From NCBI GenBank assembly GCA_051453625.1, contig JBOZIK010000001.1, positions 37,750,016-37,814,015 of the forward strand: 64,000 nt of DNA. Direction: 5' to 3'. The notes under the pieces were generated by a model, which was not told where the DNA came from, did no database searches, and saw nothing but the letters and a program-made list of their open reading frames with translations. A program made the translations under genes and the position numbers. Numbering within the stretch: position 1 is the stretch's first letter; the number at the start of each line of letters is the position of its first letter. This DNA is from Welwitschia mirabilis. Lineage: Eukaryota; Gnetophyta; Gnetopsida; Welwitschiales. Shown one piece after another: positions 1-9,990 of the stretch.

Positions 1-273
1 AAGGAGTGCTTCTCTCATCTCATCCATCTAACTCAAATGCAAATGAGATCAACAATAAGAGGTGGACAATCTCAAAATATTGCTAAAATGTGTTATATCA
101 CTTTACCCATACAATGTGTCATTAGCGAGAGATGCAGATTAAGTTAGAGAAGGTCCAAAATTTCTGTGAGTTGAATAAAGAAGGCAGATGGTGATTGGAT
201 GAGAAGCGGAAGCCACACTGATGAAGATGGAAGTGTGGAAATTTGAAATGCAGGCATGAATGGCCAGGAATAC

Positions 274-451
274 CAAACGCTCCTGCTGAAACCCCGAAAC
301 ACTCTTGTAGATGCCGAAACGCTCCTGAAAATGCCGAAAACATTCCTGAAAATGCCGAAATGCTCCTGAAAACGCTGGGAACGGTCCTGAAACGCTCCTC
401 TGAAACGCCCCTCTGAAAACACCCCTCTGAAATGCTCCTCCTGAAGCGCTC
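274..451. repeat. Degenerate minisatellite, about 16-22 bp unit
   Basis: The stretch is built from diverged copies of a unit close to GAAACGCTCCTGAAAATGCC. The copies vary in length and the CTGAAA/CCGAAA core recurs about ten times. It is richer in C and CpG than its surroundings. Three overlapping minus-strand open frames arise only because the repeat lacks stop codons; they share no domain and are not genes. No flanking inverted repeats or target duplications were seen, so I cannot link it to a transposon. Confidence 0.8.
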
Positions 452-461
452 ACACCCAATT

Positions 462-590
462 AAAAAAATAGGAGCATAACTAGTACAATGAAACTAGTAC
501 AAAAAAATAGGAGCATAACTAGTGCTTTCTTTAGCAGGAAATGCTACATCTCTAGCAGGAAACGTGGAGTCTCTGGCAGGAAACACGGTG
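462..590. repeat. Two small tandem/direct repeats
   Basis: A 23-bp sequence at 462-484 recurs exactly at 501-523 (offset 39 bp). It is followed by three consecutive 21-bp units at 528-548, 549-569 and 570-590, sharing the core AGCAGGAAA or GGCAGGAAA. A 65-codon plus-strand open frame runs through the units but shows no domain or codon pattern that would make it a gene. Confidence 0.85.
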
Positions 591-2700
591 TTTGCAGTAT
601 TCAATTTTAGAATTTGGAGTAACGCCATCCCGGATAATTCAGTGACTAGGGATGGCCTCTTAGCCAAATTAAGTGACACAAGTGACTCATACATTACTAT
701 ACAAGACATGTATGCCTAGGTTATCGGGCCTACAAGTAGTGCTATTAAATTTGGTAGCATGCTCGCTATTCCTTGGACCTTCGACTCTAATTAGTTCTAA
801 TACTTGGACTTTATAACTGCTCATATAATCTATATGCTATAAAAAATCCCTTAAAAATTATTTTGATGAATTTACAGATTCAATGGCTACAATAAACTCA
901 AGTTAGAGCCACTAGGTCAGTAAGATATCAAACAAGAAAATTTATCATGTATAGAAGGGACTTGGCCAATAGAAAATCAAAATCATTCATGCATGAAAGT
1001 AATTGTGAAATCAAACATTTAACAGAAGAAAACATAACCATTCATAGACCTGACATAAATTATTAAATTCATGTAATCTCAAAAACAAGAAACACATATT
1101 GAAACTAAATATGAAACTTTGGCATATTGTAGTGTAATAATAACTTCTTTGGGTTGAAGAGTCTCATGAAGCCTCATTTAATTTAAGAACAATTTACTAT
1201 AAAACTTGGATTTATCTTTAAATGCATCCTCGATTATTTGCACTATTAACTTTAAGTTAATACCATCTTATTTAAATTATTATTTGATTACTTTTAAACT
1301 CGTTTTCACCTTTTTCACCACCATCCTTATAAATCATTATTTATTACTTTTTTGCCCTTTTTCATTGTGTATTTTGTTTTTGTAAATCAAAACATAATTT
1401 CTTAACATAAGAATTTCTTATTTCTGTTATTATAATTACTACTTATTCTTAAATTAAAGAATTATTAATGTATGTTTTGACTCTTCAAATAAATTTTGTT
1501 TTTTTAATTGAAAGACTTTTTCAAGAATTAAACTCACAACCTTAAAGACACGAGAGCACTACTCTATTGTTAGGACGTCTCTTTAGAGATAAATAAAACT
1601 TTTTTTCAATAATATAGATTTTAAAATAAGACCTATAATTTTATGTCCTCTCAACAATTCCTATAATTTTATGTCCTCTCAACAATTCCTTATAAATTTT
1701 ACCTTCTCCAACATAGACATAAGTCCATTATTTTTTGTTCATTATCTTCTTTGACTTGATTTTCCAGATCCTGAGTTATAATCAATGGCTACAAAGACCA
1801 AGGCAAAAAATTTAAGTTCATTTCCTTCTTTTACTTAACATGGAAGCCAAGGATTCTAGAATTCCAAAGTAGAATTGTCTAGGCATGACAATGCCAAATA
1901 AACTGCTCAGCCAAGATCTTGCAAGCTTGTCTTTATCACTAAACATGATAACTCCTTCTTTCTGCTTCAAGACTATAAACTAAGCACATCACTATGATCT
2001 TGAAAATGACAAGGAAGCTATTAACCCCTCGAAAGAGATGGAATATCAAGTAGCTTTCATTCTTAAAGAAATGATTTTAAGTGCTATACCTTCAAAAATG
2101 AGAAAGAAGCAACTAAGCACTTAGAAGACAGGGCAATGTGAAGTAGCTTTCATTTCTAATAGATAATTTGTTTCACAAAACGTTCATGGCCCCACAGATT
2201 TCAAAAGGTTTCAAATTGTGAAGAATACTCCTTATATTTGCAATAATGGTTTTGTGTTACTTCATTGACTACTAGAAATATATATCCTATTTACTTCTGT
2301 CCTCATTAATGTGAACGAAGTAAATCACGTCCATTTCCAAAGTCAACACCAACATACAACTGCTATTTGGATTTTTTTGAAAAGACAATCAATATTAAGA
2401 ATATTTGTGATCAAGATATGTAAAATCTACTTAAAACTAACAATTCTATTATTACTAATATATTAACCATCATAAATTCTAATTTCACATAAGTAACCTA
2501 ATAGAATAATGATATCATAAACAACGAAATAAGAAGCATATGTATGGTAAGAATTTGTGTTAACTCATCTATAATACTAGTAATGCCCTTCTCCACTTTT
2601 ACTTTCCACGTTTCACACTCCTATCATGTCTACAAATGAAGGAAGCTACTGAACTATACCAAACTGTACATAGAAAGACCAAACTTCAACCCTAAATCAA
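591..2700. other. AT-rich intergenic stretch, no gene seen
   Basis: I find no long open frame, no recognisable protein fragment and no RNA gene here. The sequence is AT-rich with scattered T-runs. The only local structure is a 28-bp tandem duplication, listed separately. The last few hundred bases lie downstream of the laccase on its strand and may include its 3' untranslated region, but no convincing polyadenylation signal could be chosen. Confidence 0.5.
1632..1687. repeat. 28-bp perfect tandem duplication
   Basis: Positions 1632-1659 are repeated without change at 1660-1687. The unit begins CCTATAATTTTATG and ends CAACAATT. Identity of both copies in a region that is otherwise heavily diverged implies a recent slippage or repair event. 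Confidence 0.9.
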
Positions 2701-2806
2701 CATCCCCCACTACCCTTTTAACGACAGACGTTAAAATTCCAGGAAATCTTAACATCCCCGTTTAGCCCCTCTTAACGGCAAACGTTAAAATTCAAAGAGA
2801 TCTCTT
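2701..2806. repeat. 52-54-bp direct duplication with inverted repeats, over the laccase stop
   Basis: Two diverged copies of a unit starting CATCCCC lie head to tail (from 2701 and from 2753). Each contains a short inverted repeat. The first is TTTTAACG-ACAGA-CGTTAAAA at 2716-2736, with perfect 8-bp arms. The second is TTAACG-GCAAA-CGTTAA at 2772-2788, with 6-bp arms. The predicted laccase stop codon (2785-2787, minus strand) falls inside the second one. A TTAACG...CGTTAA palindrome could be a protein-binding site, a hairpin near the mRNA 3' end or a transposon footprint; the sequence does not decide. Confidence 0.8.
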
Positions 2807-5183
2807 TCTAAAATACTCTCGCCTGCACGCGAGAAAACAGGGTGGCGGGCAACTTGGCCTTTCATCAGAAGCTGCTTTTTCTGCTCCAATTGCACAGAAG
2901 CGCACACGGGGAAGTCCCCGGGAGGCGAGTAAACCATCTGCTGCGGTTCCGGCCCGTCAAGAGTGATAAAAGCCATAGCCATTCCGATAGACATATGGTA
3001 ATCCAAATGACAGTGCATAAACCAAACGCCGGGATTGTCAGCCACGAATCTGATCACTGTCCATCCNNNNNNNNNNNNNNNNNNNNNNNNNNNNNNNNNN
3101 NNNNNNNNNNNNNNNNNNNNNNNNNNNNNNNNNNNNNNNNNNNNNNNNNNNNNNNNNNNNNNNNNNTCCAATGGCACAGAAGCGCACACGGGGAAGTCCC
3201 CGGGAGGCGAGTAAACCATCTGCTGCGGCTCCGGCCCGTCAAGAGTGATAAAAGCCATAGCCATTCCGATAGACATATGGTAGTCCAAATGACAGTGCAT
3301 AAACCAAACGCCGGGATTGTCAGCCACGAACCTGATCACTGCCCATCCCCGCAGGGGCAGATTGAACGTATTCCGCTTCGGCGGGTCGACTAAATTGAAG
3401 GTTTTCGGATGATTCACAGGATCGTAGTTGCCGAATCCCCTGCCCACGACGTAGAAATCGTGACCGTGCAGATGGAAATTGTGGCTCTCGCCGCCGAAGA
3501 TGCCGCTCGCCTGCAGAACCAACTGCACAGTGGAATTGAACTCGAGAACCCGCACTTTGGTCGCCATTTCGGTGTACGTTACAGGCACGTCGGGGTCCGT
3601 GTAATTAAAGATAATCGTGGGCGCGTCTGGGAAATCGTTCGTATAGACGCCGTGAATGCCGAAGTAGTAGGCTTCCAGGATCGGAATCTGCGGCAAAACC
3701 GTCGAAATATTGTTGATAGCTGAGTAGACTTTTTGGCCGTCGATGCCCCCGCACTTGATTCCGGGGTCGCAGGGAACGATTCCGGGCATTTCGACGTAGA
3801 AGAGATTGGTATTCACAGGATCCTGCGGCACCACGGAGGGATGTTCGGGTGAGTTCAGACTGCGCAGGGAGCTGAAAAAGGCTTCTCCTTTGTCTGTGTC
3901 ATGGGCCGCTGGTAGCTCCGGAAAATGCGCCACGGAGGTTAATTCGGAGGCGTCGGAAGCGCAGGAGTATTCGAAAAGCGCTGTGGCCGTTGTGTTGTCA
4001 TAGATTTCGTCATCCCGGCTCCAGTAGGCATGCGTGGCCATGTAGTAGGAGTTTCCGCATCTCTGGTTTGCTTCCAGCAGAGCATCAACTGTTTGGCCCG
4101 GATCGATGACGATGTAGTCTGTTTCGAAGGGTTTTGTATAGAGTGCGTCGACTGCAACTACCGTGAGTCTGTGGTTTGCTATGCCCAGGAAGTTCATCTG
4201 GTTGATTCCTGCGTTTATGATTCGCAGAAGAATGCGCTCGCCTTTGCTCAGCTGTATGCGCGTCATGTTCTCGGAGGAGCACGGCGCGGCGTCGCCGGGC
4301 TGTCCGTTGATGGTCAGCGCGTTGGAGAGTTTTGTGGGATCGCCGGTCAGCATCATCTCGTCCACTACCCTTACTGGGTCGTCGTTCCACCATTCTCCTG
4401 TAAAAAACACCGCCGAAAAACGATGAGGGTCCTTTCAGTGTTCTCTGCAAACGGCCTGTAATGAGTCCGTTTCTGTATCAATTAAGTTTTTGCAGGGGAA
4501 GAGTTGTCTTACCGAGAATAATGATTTCTTCGCGCGCAGGATGCGCATATGGAAAGCCTTGGGATTTCTTGGGTAGAATGACGATGGCGCCGTGGACGGT
4601 GGCTCGGAGCCAGGACCAATGGGCGTGCCAGAAGAGGGTTCCGCGCTGATCTTGGATTTTAAATCTGTAAGTGAAGTTTTGGCCCGGCTGGATCGGACAC
4701 TGAGTGATGTATGCCGGTCCGTCCGACCAGGGATTGCGCATCTGCTTCAGTCCGTGCCTGCAACACAAATAACCTCAAAGAATCAGACAACGCTCGCTTC
4801 CTCGTTTTTATTGAAGGAAACCAAATATCCGAAGATACCAGTGAATGGTGGCGTTGTATTTGGCATTGTTGAGAACGTTGACGATGACAAAATCTCCCTC
4901 GCGGACTCGGAGGGTCGGGCCGGGGAACTTTCCATTCACTGTAACGGCGTCCTGGGTTGTGCAGAGTCTCGAGACATTTGTTTGGGCGAGCTGCAAAACC
5001 GGCGCAGCGGTATAAGAACGATCAATGTCATGGTAATCAAATGAACAAAACGAGAACTAGACCAAGAGAAGGAGCACTTACGACCCAGTCGAATCTGCGG
5101 ACGGCGGCAAAAACGGGCGATATGGAGAAGAGACAAAGCTGCAGCAGGGAAGCTGCGAGCAGCACTGGCTTCCGCAGACCCAT
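2785..5183 (-). CDS. Laccase (multicopper oxidase, EC 1.10.3.2), four exons
   Basis: Secreted copper enzyme that oxidises phenols to radicals with reduction of O2 to water; plant members polymerise monolignols or flavonoids in the cell wall. Exons on the minus strand are 5082-5183, 4839-4990 (152 bp), 4513-4757 (245 bp) and 2785-4397; introns of 91, 81 and 115 bp all have GT...AG ends. The 152- and 245-bp sizes are canonical for plant laccases. Residues 1 to about 26 form a signal peptide ([19 protein letters not shown]...). All four copper motifs are present: HWHG (84-87), HAH (129-131), HNFHLHGH (472-479) and HCHLDYH (534-540). At C+10 the T1 axial position is Met545. Eight N-glycosylation sequons are visible. 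An in-frame TAG eight codons upstream fixes the ATG. Oddities: codons around HCH occur twice across a 100-N gap, giving 703 codons as assembled, or 609 if the overlap is collapsed. The C terminus runs about 38 residues past the usual DFPxC end. No introns interrupt the last exon, whereas plant laccases usually have five introns. The gene is GC-rich, unlike all its neighbours. Confidence 0.95.
2885..3348. repeat. 182-bp duplicated gap flanks inside laccase (probable assembly overlap)
   Basis: The 182 bases before the 100-N gap (2885-3066) match the 182 bases right after it (3167-3348) with five substitutions, four of them transitions. The first contig ends exactly where the match ends and the second begins exactly where it starts. 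That is the geometry of two overlapping contig ends left unmerged, with allelic differences. The offset is 282 bp, a multiple of three only because the gap was set to 100 N, so the reading frame appears to continue. A true tandem duplication of the C-terminal copper motif is the less likely alternative. Confidence 0.85.
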
Positions 5184-5690
5184 GAAATGCCCAGAGAAGT
5201 CCCTCTAATCGATTGAAACTGCTTTCCGAAGTTCACTTGAAGCAAAGCAATGCAAACAAGGACACCGGATTCTTCCTCAGCAGGCCCGACACTCGTTGCA
5301 GTGGGTCTGCTCTCTTGCCTGAGGCAACACAAATGGCATACCTCAATTAATCCCAGCACTATATAACGGGATACAGTCCGGAAACATCCTATCAAGTCAG
5401 TCAGAGCAAAATCTTTCGCTGTTCCTGCCAACAGGGATGTTTTCTACCCCAAAACCGTCAAAATTTCAGTGTGTTCGAGTGTTTTGGGCGCCGAATTTGC
5501 CGGACGGAGTAACTTTCCTGCCAAATTGAAGGGCATGCACTGTGCGTAGCGAACGCTGAAGCATGTAACGGCACCTACTTCCTGCTGAAGATCCCTCTCA
5601 CCTGCTCAGCTGTTCTGCGCCAGACGTATGCTCTTCCAAGTCAAGACGTGTATTTTCAGTCTACTATTCTAAATTAGACTTTATCACATG
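5184..5690 (-). promoter_or_regulatory. GC- and CpG-rich 5' flank of laccase
   Basis: The base composition of the gene continues upstream of its ATG for about 500 bp and then drops abruptly into AT-rich DNA near 5690. CpG dinucleotides persist here (for example around 5455-5580) while they are scarce in nearly all other non-coding parts of the window. I read it as the promoter region of an active, unmethylated gene. Individual binding sites other than the TATA box could not be assigned. Confidence 0.55.
5359..5365 (-). promoter_or_regulatory. Candidate TATA box of the laccase gene
   Basis: The minus strand reads CCGTTATATAGTGC, about 176 bp upstream of the laccase ATG. A start of transcription 25-35 bp downstream would leave a 5' leader of roughly 140-150 bases, which is reasonable for a plant gene. 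I saw no perfect AC element (ACCTACC or ACCAACC) on the gene's strand in the adjacent 300 bp. Confidence 0.55.
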
Positions 5691-6300
5691 TTCTTCTCGA
5701 GGTCTAGAAATGTGCTTCTCAAAACATTATATTAAATTAGACTTCAGTTTCATTTGGAGTTTCAGTTTATTTGATGTTGTAACGGATCTGCAATGCCATC
5801 AAAAAAATAAAGTTTAATAAGATATTATTTTGTTGAATAGACGTGTTTTACGTGACCTAAGAGCTCACGCATCTATGCACCGACAACTTTGACATGTACA
5901 TGGTCATGACATGGTGGCGGTGTTTCTTGGTGGTTGTTATATTCCAAGCACACGGAATGGTCACGTGAGCCTTCCCACCTTCCACAAAATTTCCATCCAA
6001 TAATGTTTTTTTTAATACTAGAGAGAATGAAGGGCATTCTTTAGGGTTATATCCTTACGTATAAAATATCCTTGTTAACGTTGATAACTTGGTAAATGCG
6101 AATTAATTATGATGCATGTGTGGTTTAGCAAATTAAATACACTAACCCCTCCACTAACTAGTATTTTTGTTGGACACGGATTTCTATTGTTTGAAAGAGG
6201 ATATCACTTAAGGTAGGAAGTCAATTAGAGATGATTGGAGAGGAACTGCACCTTCAAATTTGGGTGTTATCAACAAAATCACTTTGAAAGGGAAACACTT
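5691..6300. other. AT-rich spacer, nothing recognised
   Basis: This spacer lies between the laccase promoter island and the Tigger relic. No reading frame, repeat or RNA was recognised. Confidence 0.5.
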
Positions 6301-6358
6301 CGTAGATTTTTCATGCTTTTTTTCTATTTTGATTTTTCATTCACAGAGGATTTTTGCG

Positions 6359-7680
6359 ATGAAAAAGAAGAGATTCACTCTTATGAATGAGCAAATAAAA
6401 ATTCTTTGTGAATATAGTATACTCAAAAACAATTATAGGATTGCACCAACAAGAATTCAAGTTGTACAACAAAGCACAATCTTAGATATTCTTAAAAAAG
6501 GATAATTTTATAAGTATGAATTCGAGAAATTTAAGGCTCAAAAGATAAAGAAATGTCTTGTCCCCTTAGTTAGATATAAGCAAAAGTTAAAAACTTTGTT
6601 GCCCTGTTAAATACTCCATCAAATAAAAAAGCTATTTTCCCTAATGAATGAATCAATGCATTTCAATTCAAGCATAGTTTCAAGAAGATTAAAACACACG
6701 GTGGAAGTGGCTTTATAGATGTTGAAGCATTGAAGAATCCATTCTATCATTGCAAAAAGCTTCATATATCTTATGCAAAGTATTTTCATATGGATGAAAT
6801 TGGATTGTTTTATTCCATGGATCTTGATCATCCCCTTGCTAGTCATTAGATTGAAGATCACCAAGAAAAAAAAACAAAAAGAAGAAGAAGGAGANNNNNN
6901 NNNNNNNNNNNNNNNNNNNNNNNNNNNNNNNNNNNNNNNNNNNNNNGTTTAACAATTGCTCTTGTTGCAAATGGCAAGGGTTCAAAAAAGCTAAAGTGCC
7001 TTTTCATTACACATTATAAAATGCTCTAATGCTTTAAGGAAAAAAAATTACAAAAGAATGGGGATTTTATTATGCATATAACAAAAAAGCTTGAATGATT
7101 GAATTGATTTTTTAGGATTGGATTCCAAGGCTTGATCTAAAAATGTGATTATAAGATCAATACATTCTTCTATTACATCATAATGCATCATTGCATAGTT
7201 TGGGAGAATAGTGCTCATTCATGTAGAGATTTTTGTTTGACCTCCAAGTAGAACTTGTAAAATTCAAGTAAGGGATGAATGAATTATTGCTTTATTTGAG
7301 CATCATTACAAAAGAATGCAACTTCAATTTGCTTTAGATAAGTATGAAGTAGGGAATGAAGGATGAAGTAGGGGAGGAAACAATTTACAAAGTTAATCAG
7401 TTACAATACATGCAATGATCTAAAATTGGTTGAAATGCTGTCTCAATAATAATAATTAAACATTGTTGGAGGCATATAAAGATTTTGCAAGAAAATAAGA
7501 ATTATTACTATATTTGCATGTTCCTTTGGAAGACACTAAAGAAAGGTCAATCCAAATTTCAACCAAAGAAAATAGTATCAAAGATGAGTTAGTCTCTTTA
7601 TTAAGTGATGAAATGTCTATTGAGGATTTAAATCCTCCAAGCAAGATGATGTTCATCAATAATTTATAAATGAAGATTTA
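6359..7680 (+). pseudogene. Decayed Tigger/pogo-type transposase (CENP-B-like HTH plus DDE)
   Basis: Transposase relic of the Tc1/mariner-pogo superfamily. At 6359-6505 an N-terminal helix-turn-helix of CENP-B/psq type is readable (KKKRFTLMNEQIKILCEY, then QQSTILDILKK). After several frame breaks comes FKKIKTHGGSGFIDVEAL (about 6668-6725) and then YFHMDEIGLFYSM (6781-6819). The latter is the family's DETG box carrying the first catalytic Asp (6793-6795), with Thr changed to Ile. A 52-N gap (6895-6946) follows, then LTIALVANGKGSKKLK, the segment typical of DDE_1 endonucleases. A C-terminal part is traceable to about 7680. Many stops and frameshifts make it non-functional. No terminal inverted repeats could be located, so the element's borders are unknown. 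Confidence 0.75.
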
Positions 7681-8662
7681 TTAAAATGGCCATAGGAGAA
7701 GAAGAGCATGAAGATGAAGATCTTGAGGTAGATAATAAGCTTCATATAAATCTTTCAATAAAGAAAAAAACTTGCTTAAATTTGCAATGTCACCAAAATT
7801 GTTTATGATATAGTGAATGTTAATTGCCTAGCATTGAAATCTCTTAGTTAGACAGAAACAAAGCTAAGAGAGCTTCATAAAGAAGAATTGGAAAAGCAAG
7901 TTCAAAAGAAGATTGAATGTTATTTTGTTAAAAATTGATACTATCTAGCTTGTAATTATCCCACTGAAATCTATTTTTCAGAAATAATGCATTTTTCCTT
8001 CTTTAGCTTAAAAGTTATTTAAATTCTTTTTTTAAAAAAAAGATCATTTCATTTTTACATGCAAATCTTCCTTTGTTAATTTATATTCTTGAACTTTTGT
8101 ATCACTTACTATTTGGTAGAGGTTATAACTTAAATTATAGAGGAAAAAAGTTAGAAGAATGAAATTTTATCACTTATAAGAGGATCTAGCTTAAGGAGAG
8201 GATCATTTAAGAGAGAGTTTACTATAGTAAAAGGTTACTTAAGGTAAGTATTTAAATAAAGTTATTTAACTTGAAGAACAATTTGTATACAAAACATTAA
8301 GATGCTATTAATAAATGATGAAAACTACGTAATGAAAGTGATATACAAAGAGTATTAATTGGAATTTAAAAAATCACATGTTGTATAGATATAGGGTTTA
8401 GAATTCATGGAAGCTTCTTATAGAATGTGAATGGTGTTAATAGTCTCTACAATCATGACTTACGTTTCTTCCAAAATTTTTTACTATGCCTACATATTCA
8501 CTACATTCCTACATGTTGCTTTAAGTTACAACATTGGGTTTCAAAAAACAACGTATCATTATGACTTAAAGGCTGAAGTTGCTAACACTAATACAAGGGT
8601 GGAATACCAATGACATGGTAAGATCAATTAGGGAGACTATATTCAATTAAAAAAATATATAG
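7681..8662. other. AT-rich stretch, possibly the tail of the Tigger relic
   Basis: Short open frames (for example 60 codons at 8431-8613) show no domain. Lysine-rich codons continue to about 7940 and could be the degraded end of the transposase, after which nothing is recognisable. Confidence 0.4.
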
Positions 8663-9388
8663 TGTTGTAGTGCATAATTTTGTAATCCTTTATGTCTTAC
8701 TCAATCCTGTTAGTTAAAAATAAATATATTGCAAATACAACACACTAGTATAGATGCGAGTGACCCAAACATTGTAAACCCATTGAAGGCACATGAAAGA
8801 AGAAAGAGAATTGATTTCAGAAGAAGTATTATATTATTTTAGCATCTAAAGAATAATGTAAGAAACAGTGCAATGAAATTCACAAATGCAAATGCAAATG
8901 CAATGTATTTTAGATGAACACTTATCCGATTATCAAATCAACTTGTCAGGAAGATTGGCCTTGTATAACCTAAATCAGCAAAGGAAACTGTCACTTACCA
9001 AGATTAACTTAAGCTATTAAGTAAGTCGAATAGAATGTAATACAAGTTAATTAAAAAATGAACCTAAACTAATATCGTCAACCTTAACAAAGGTTGTCCT
9101 TAAGGTTGTCTTTAAGACCTATATTGTAAGTGAAATTGTCACTAAATCAAGAATTATATAAACCATAAGGGGCATGTAAAGTATTAAATAAATGAAAGAG
9201 AAACCAATTTTATTTTAATCAAACCAACATCCTGGTTACAAAGCAGCTGTACCTCAATGGAGGATGCACATCCTAACACCAAGAAGATGTCTCTCTGTAA
9301 TGAAAAAGGATGGAACTCTCACCCTTCGATCTCCTATCACAAGAATTTCCAGTGCATTGAAGATAATAGAAGGATCAAGGGAGAGGTT

Positions 9389-9396
9389 TATTTATA
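9389..9396 (-). promoter_or_regulatory. LTR TATA box
   Basis: The minus strand reads TTGTATAAATAAACC, a perfect TATAAATA. The homologous place in the 41-kb copy (41482-41489) reads AATAAATA. Transcription would run leftwards. Confidence 0.55.
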
Positions 9397-9499
9397 CAAA
9401 AAGAAAAGCATAACCATCACTCAATAGTTATGCTGGAAATGTGCTTAATCCTAAGAAAGAAACGAATGAAAGTTAGTAAGCCATTTTAGTGTGATCCTA

Positions 9500-9760
9500 A
9501 CTATCATGGGGATGACACTGGGGATGATGCCCCATAATAATAGATGAGTCATTAGATTTTGGCTCCATAGTTAGCCCCGTAGTTGACTCCAAATATGTTG
9601 TCATCCTGCATGTAATGGGGACGACATTGGGAATGACACCTCTTTAGAAAAGAGGACTCATTGGATCTTAGCTCTAGTCCACATCAACATCCCAAATAGC
9701 TGCTAAAGTGCTATCATCTTGCCTATTATGGGGATGACAATGGGAATGACAATCTTCCTT
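9500..9760. repeat. Tandem repeat inside LTR, about 109-114 bp period
   Basis: Three copies are anchored at the ATGGGG of 9506, 9615 and 9729. Each reads close to ATGGGGATGACA(C/T)TGGG(G/A)ATGA, and the first two are followed by a GA(C/G)TCATT-type block. The 41.6-42.2 kb LTR has related but different motifs in the same region. Confidence 0.75.
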
Positions 9761-9990
9761 ATTTTTTCTAGCTTAAGAGAAATTAGCCTTTTGCATCATC
9801 GATCTTCCTCCAAAGAACTAAGTATCAGAATATATCTGAAATTCCTTTAAATATTTCAAGAAGTATGTGTTTCCATGATCATTCCATTGAATTTCCATAA
9901 TCATCAGCATTGCATCTAAACCTATATAAATGTCCTGCAAAATAACTTATAATACCTCATCAAATACACACAATTTGGCAGTGCATAAAG

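Larger units (their letters stand above)
8663..9990 (-). repeat. Solo or truncated LTR, same family as 40903-42279
   Basis: This stretch aligns in the same orientation with the LTR at 40903-42279. Both begin TGTTG(T/C)AGTG. They share blocks such as ACAACACACTA(G/A)TATAGAT, a TAACAAA(G/A)GTTG block with a nearby GAAA(T/C)TGTCACT, and the CTCGATTTCCTATCA-like block near 9330 and 41420. Similarity fades near 9990, before the counterpart's far end, so this copy is truncated or solo. A good TATA box on the minus strand gives the LTR's direction. Confidence 0.65.

Noticed and set aside
122-459. Three overlapping minus-strand open frames of 73-106 codons
   Set aside because: They run through a degenerate minisatellite and owe their openness to the repeat unit. 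All three frames are open together and no domain is present.
2842-4461. Plus-strand and alternative-frame open frames across the laccase exons
   Set aside because: Shadows of the GC-rich laccase coding sequence on the other strand or frame; none has domains of its own.
5571-5580. GCACCTACTT as a lignin-type AC element for the laccase
   Set aside because: Only six of seven positions match ACCTACC, it is on the opposite strand and about 200 bp upstream of the TATA box. Chance occurrence is likely.
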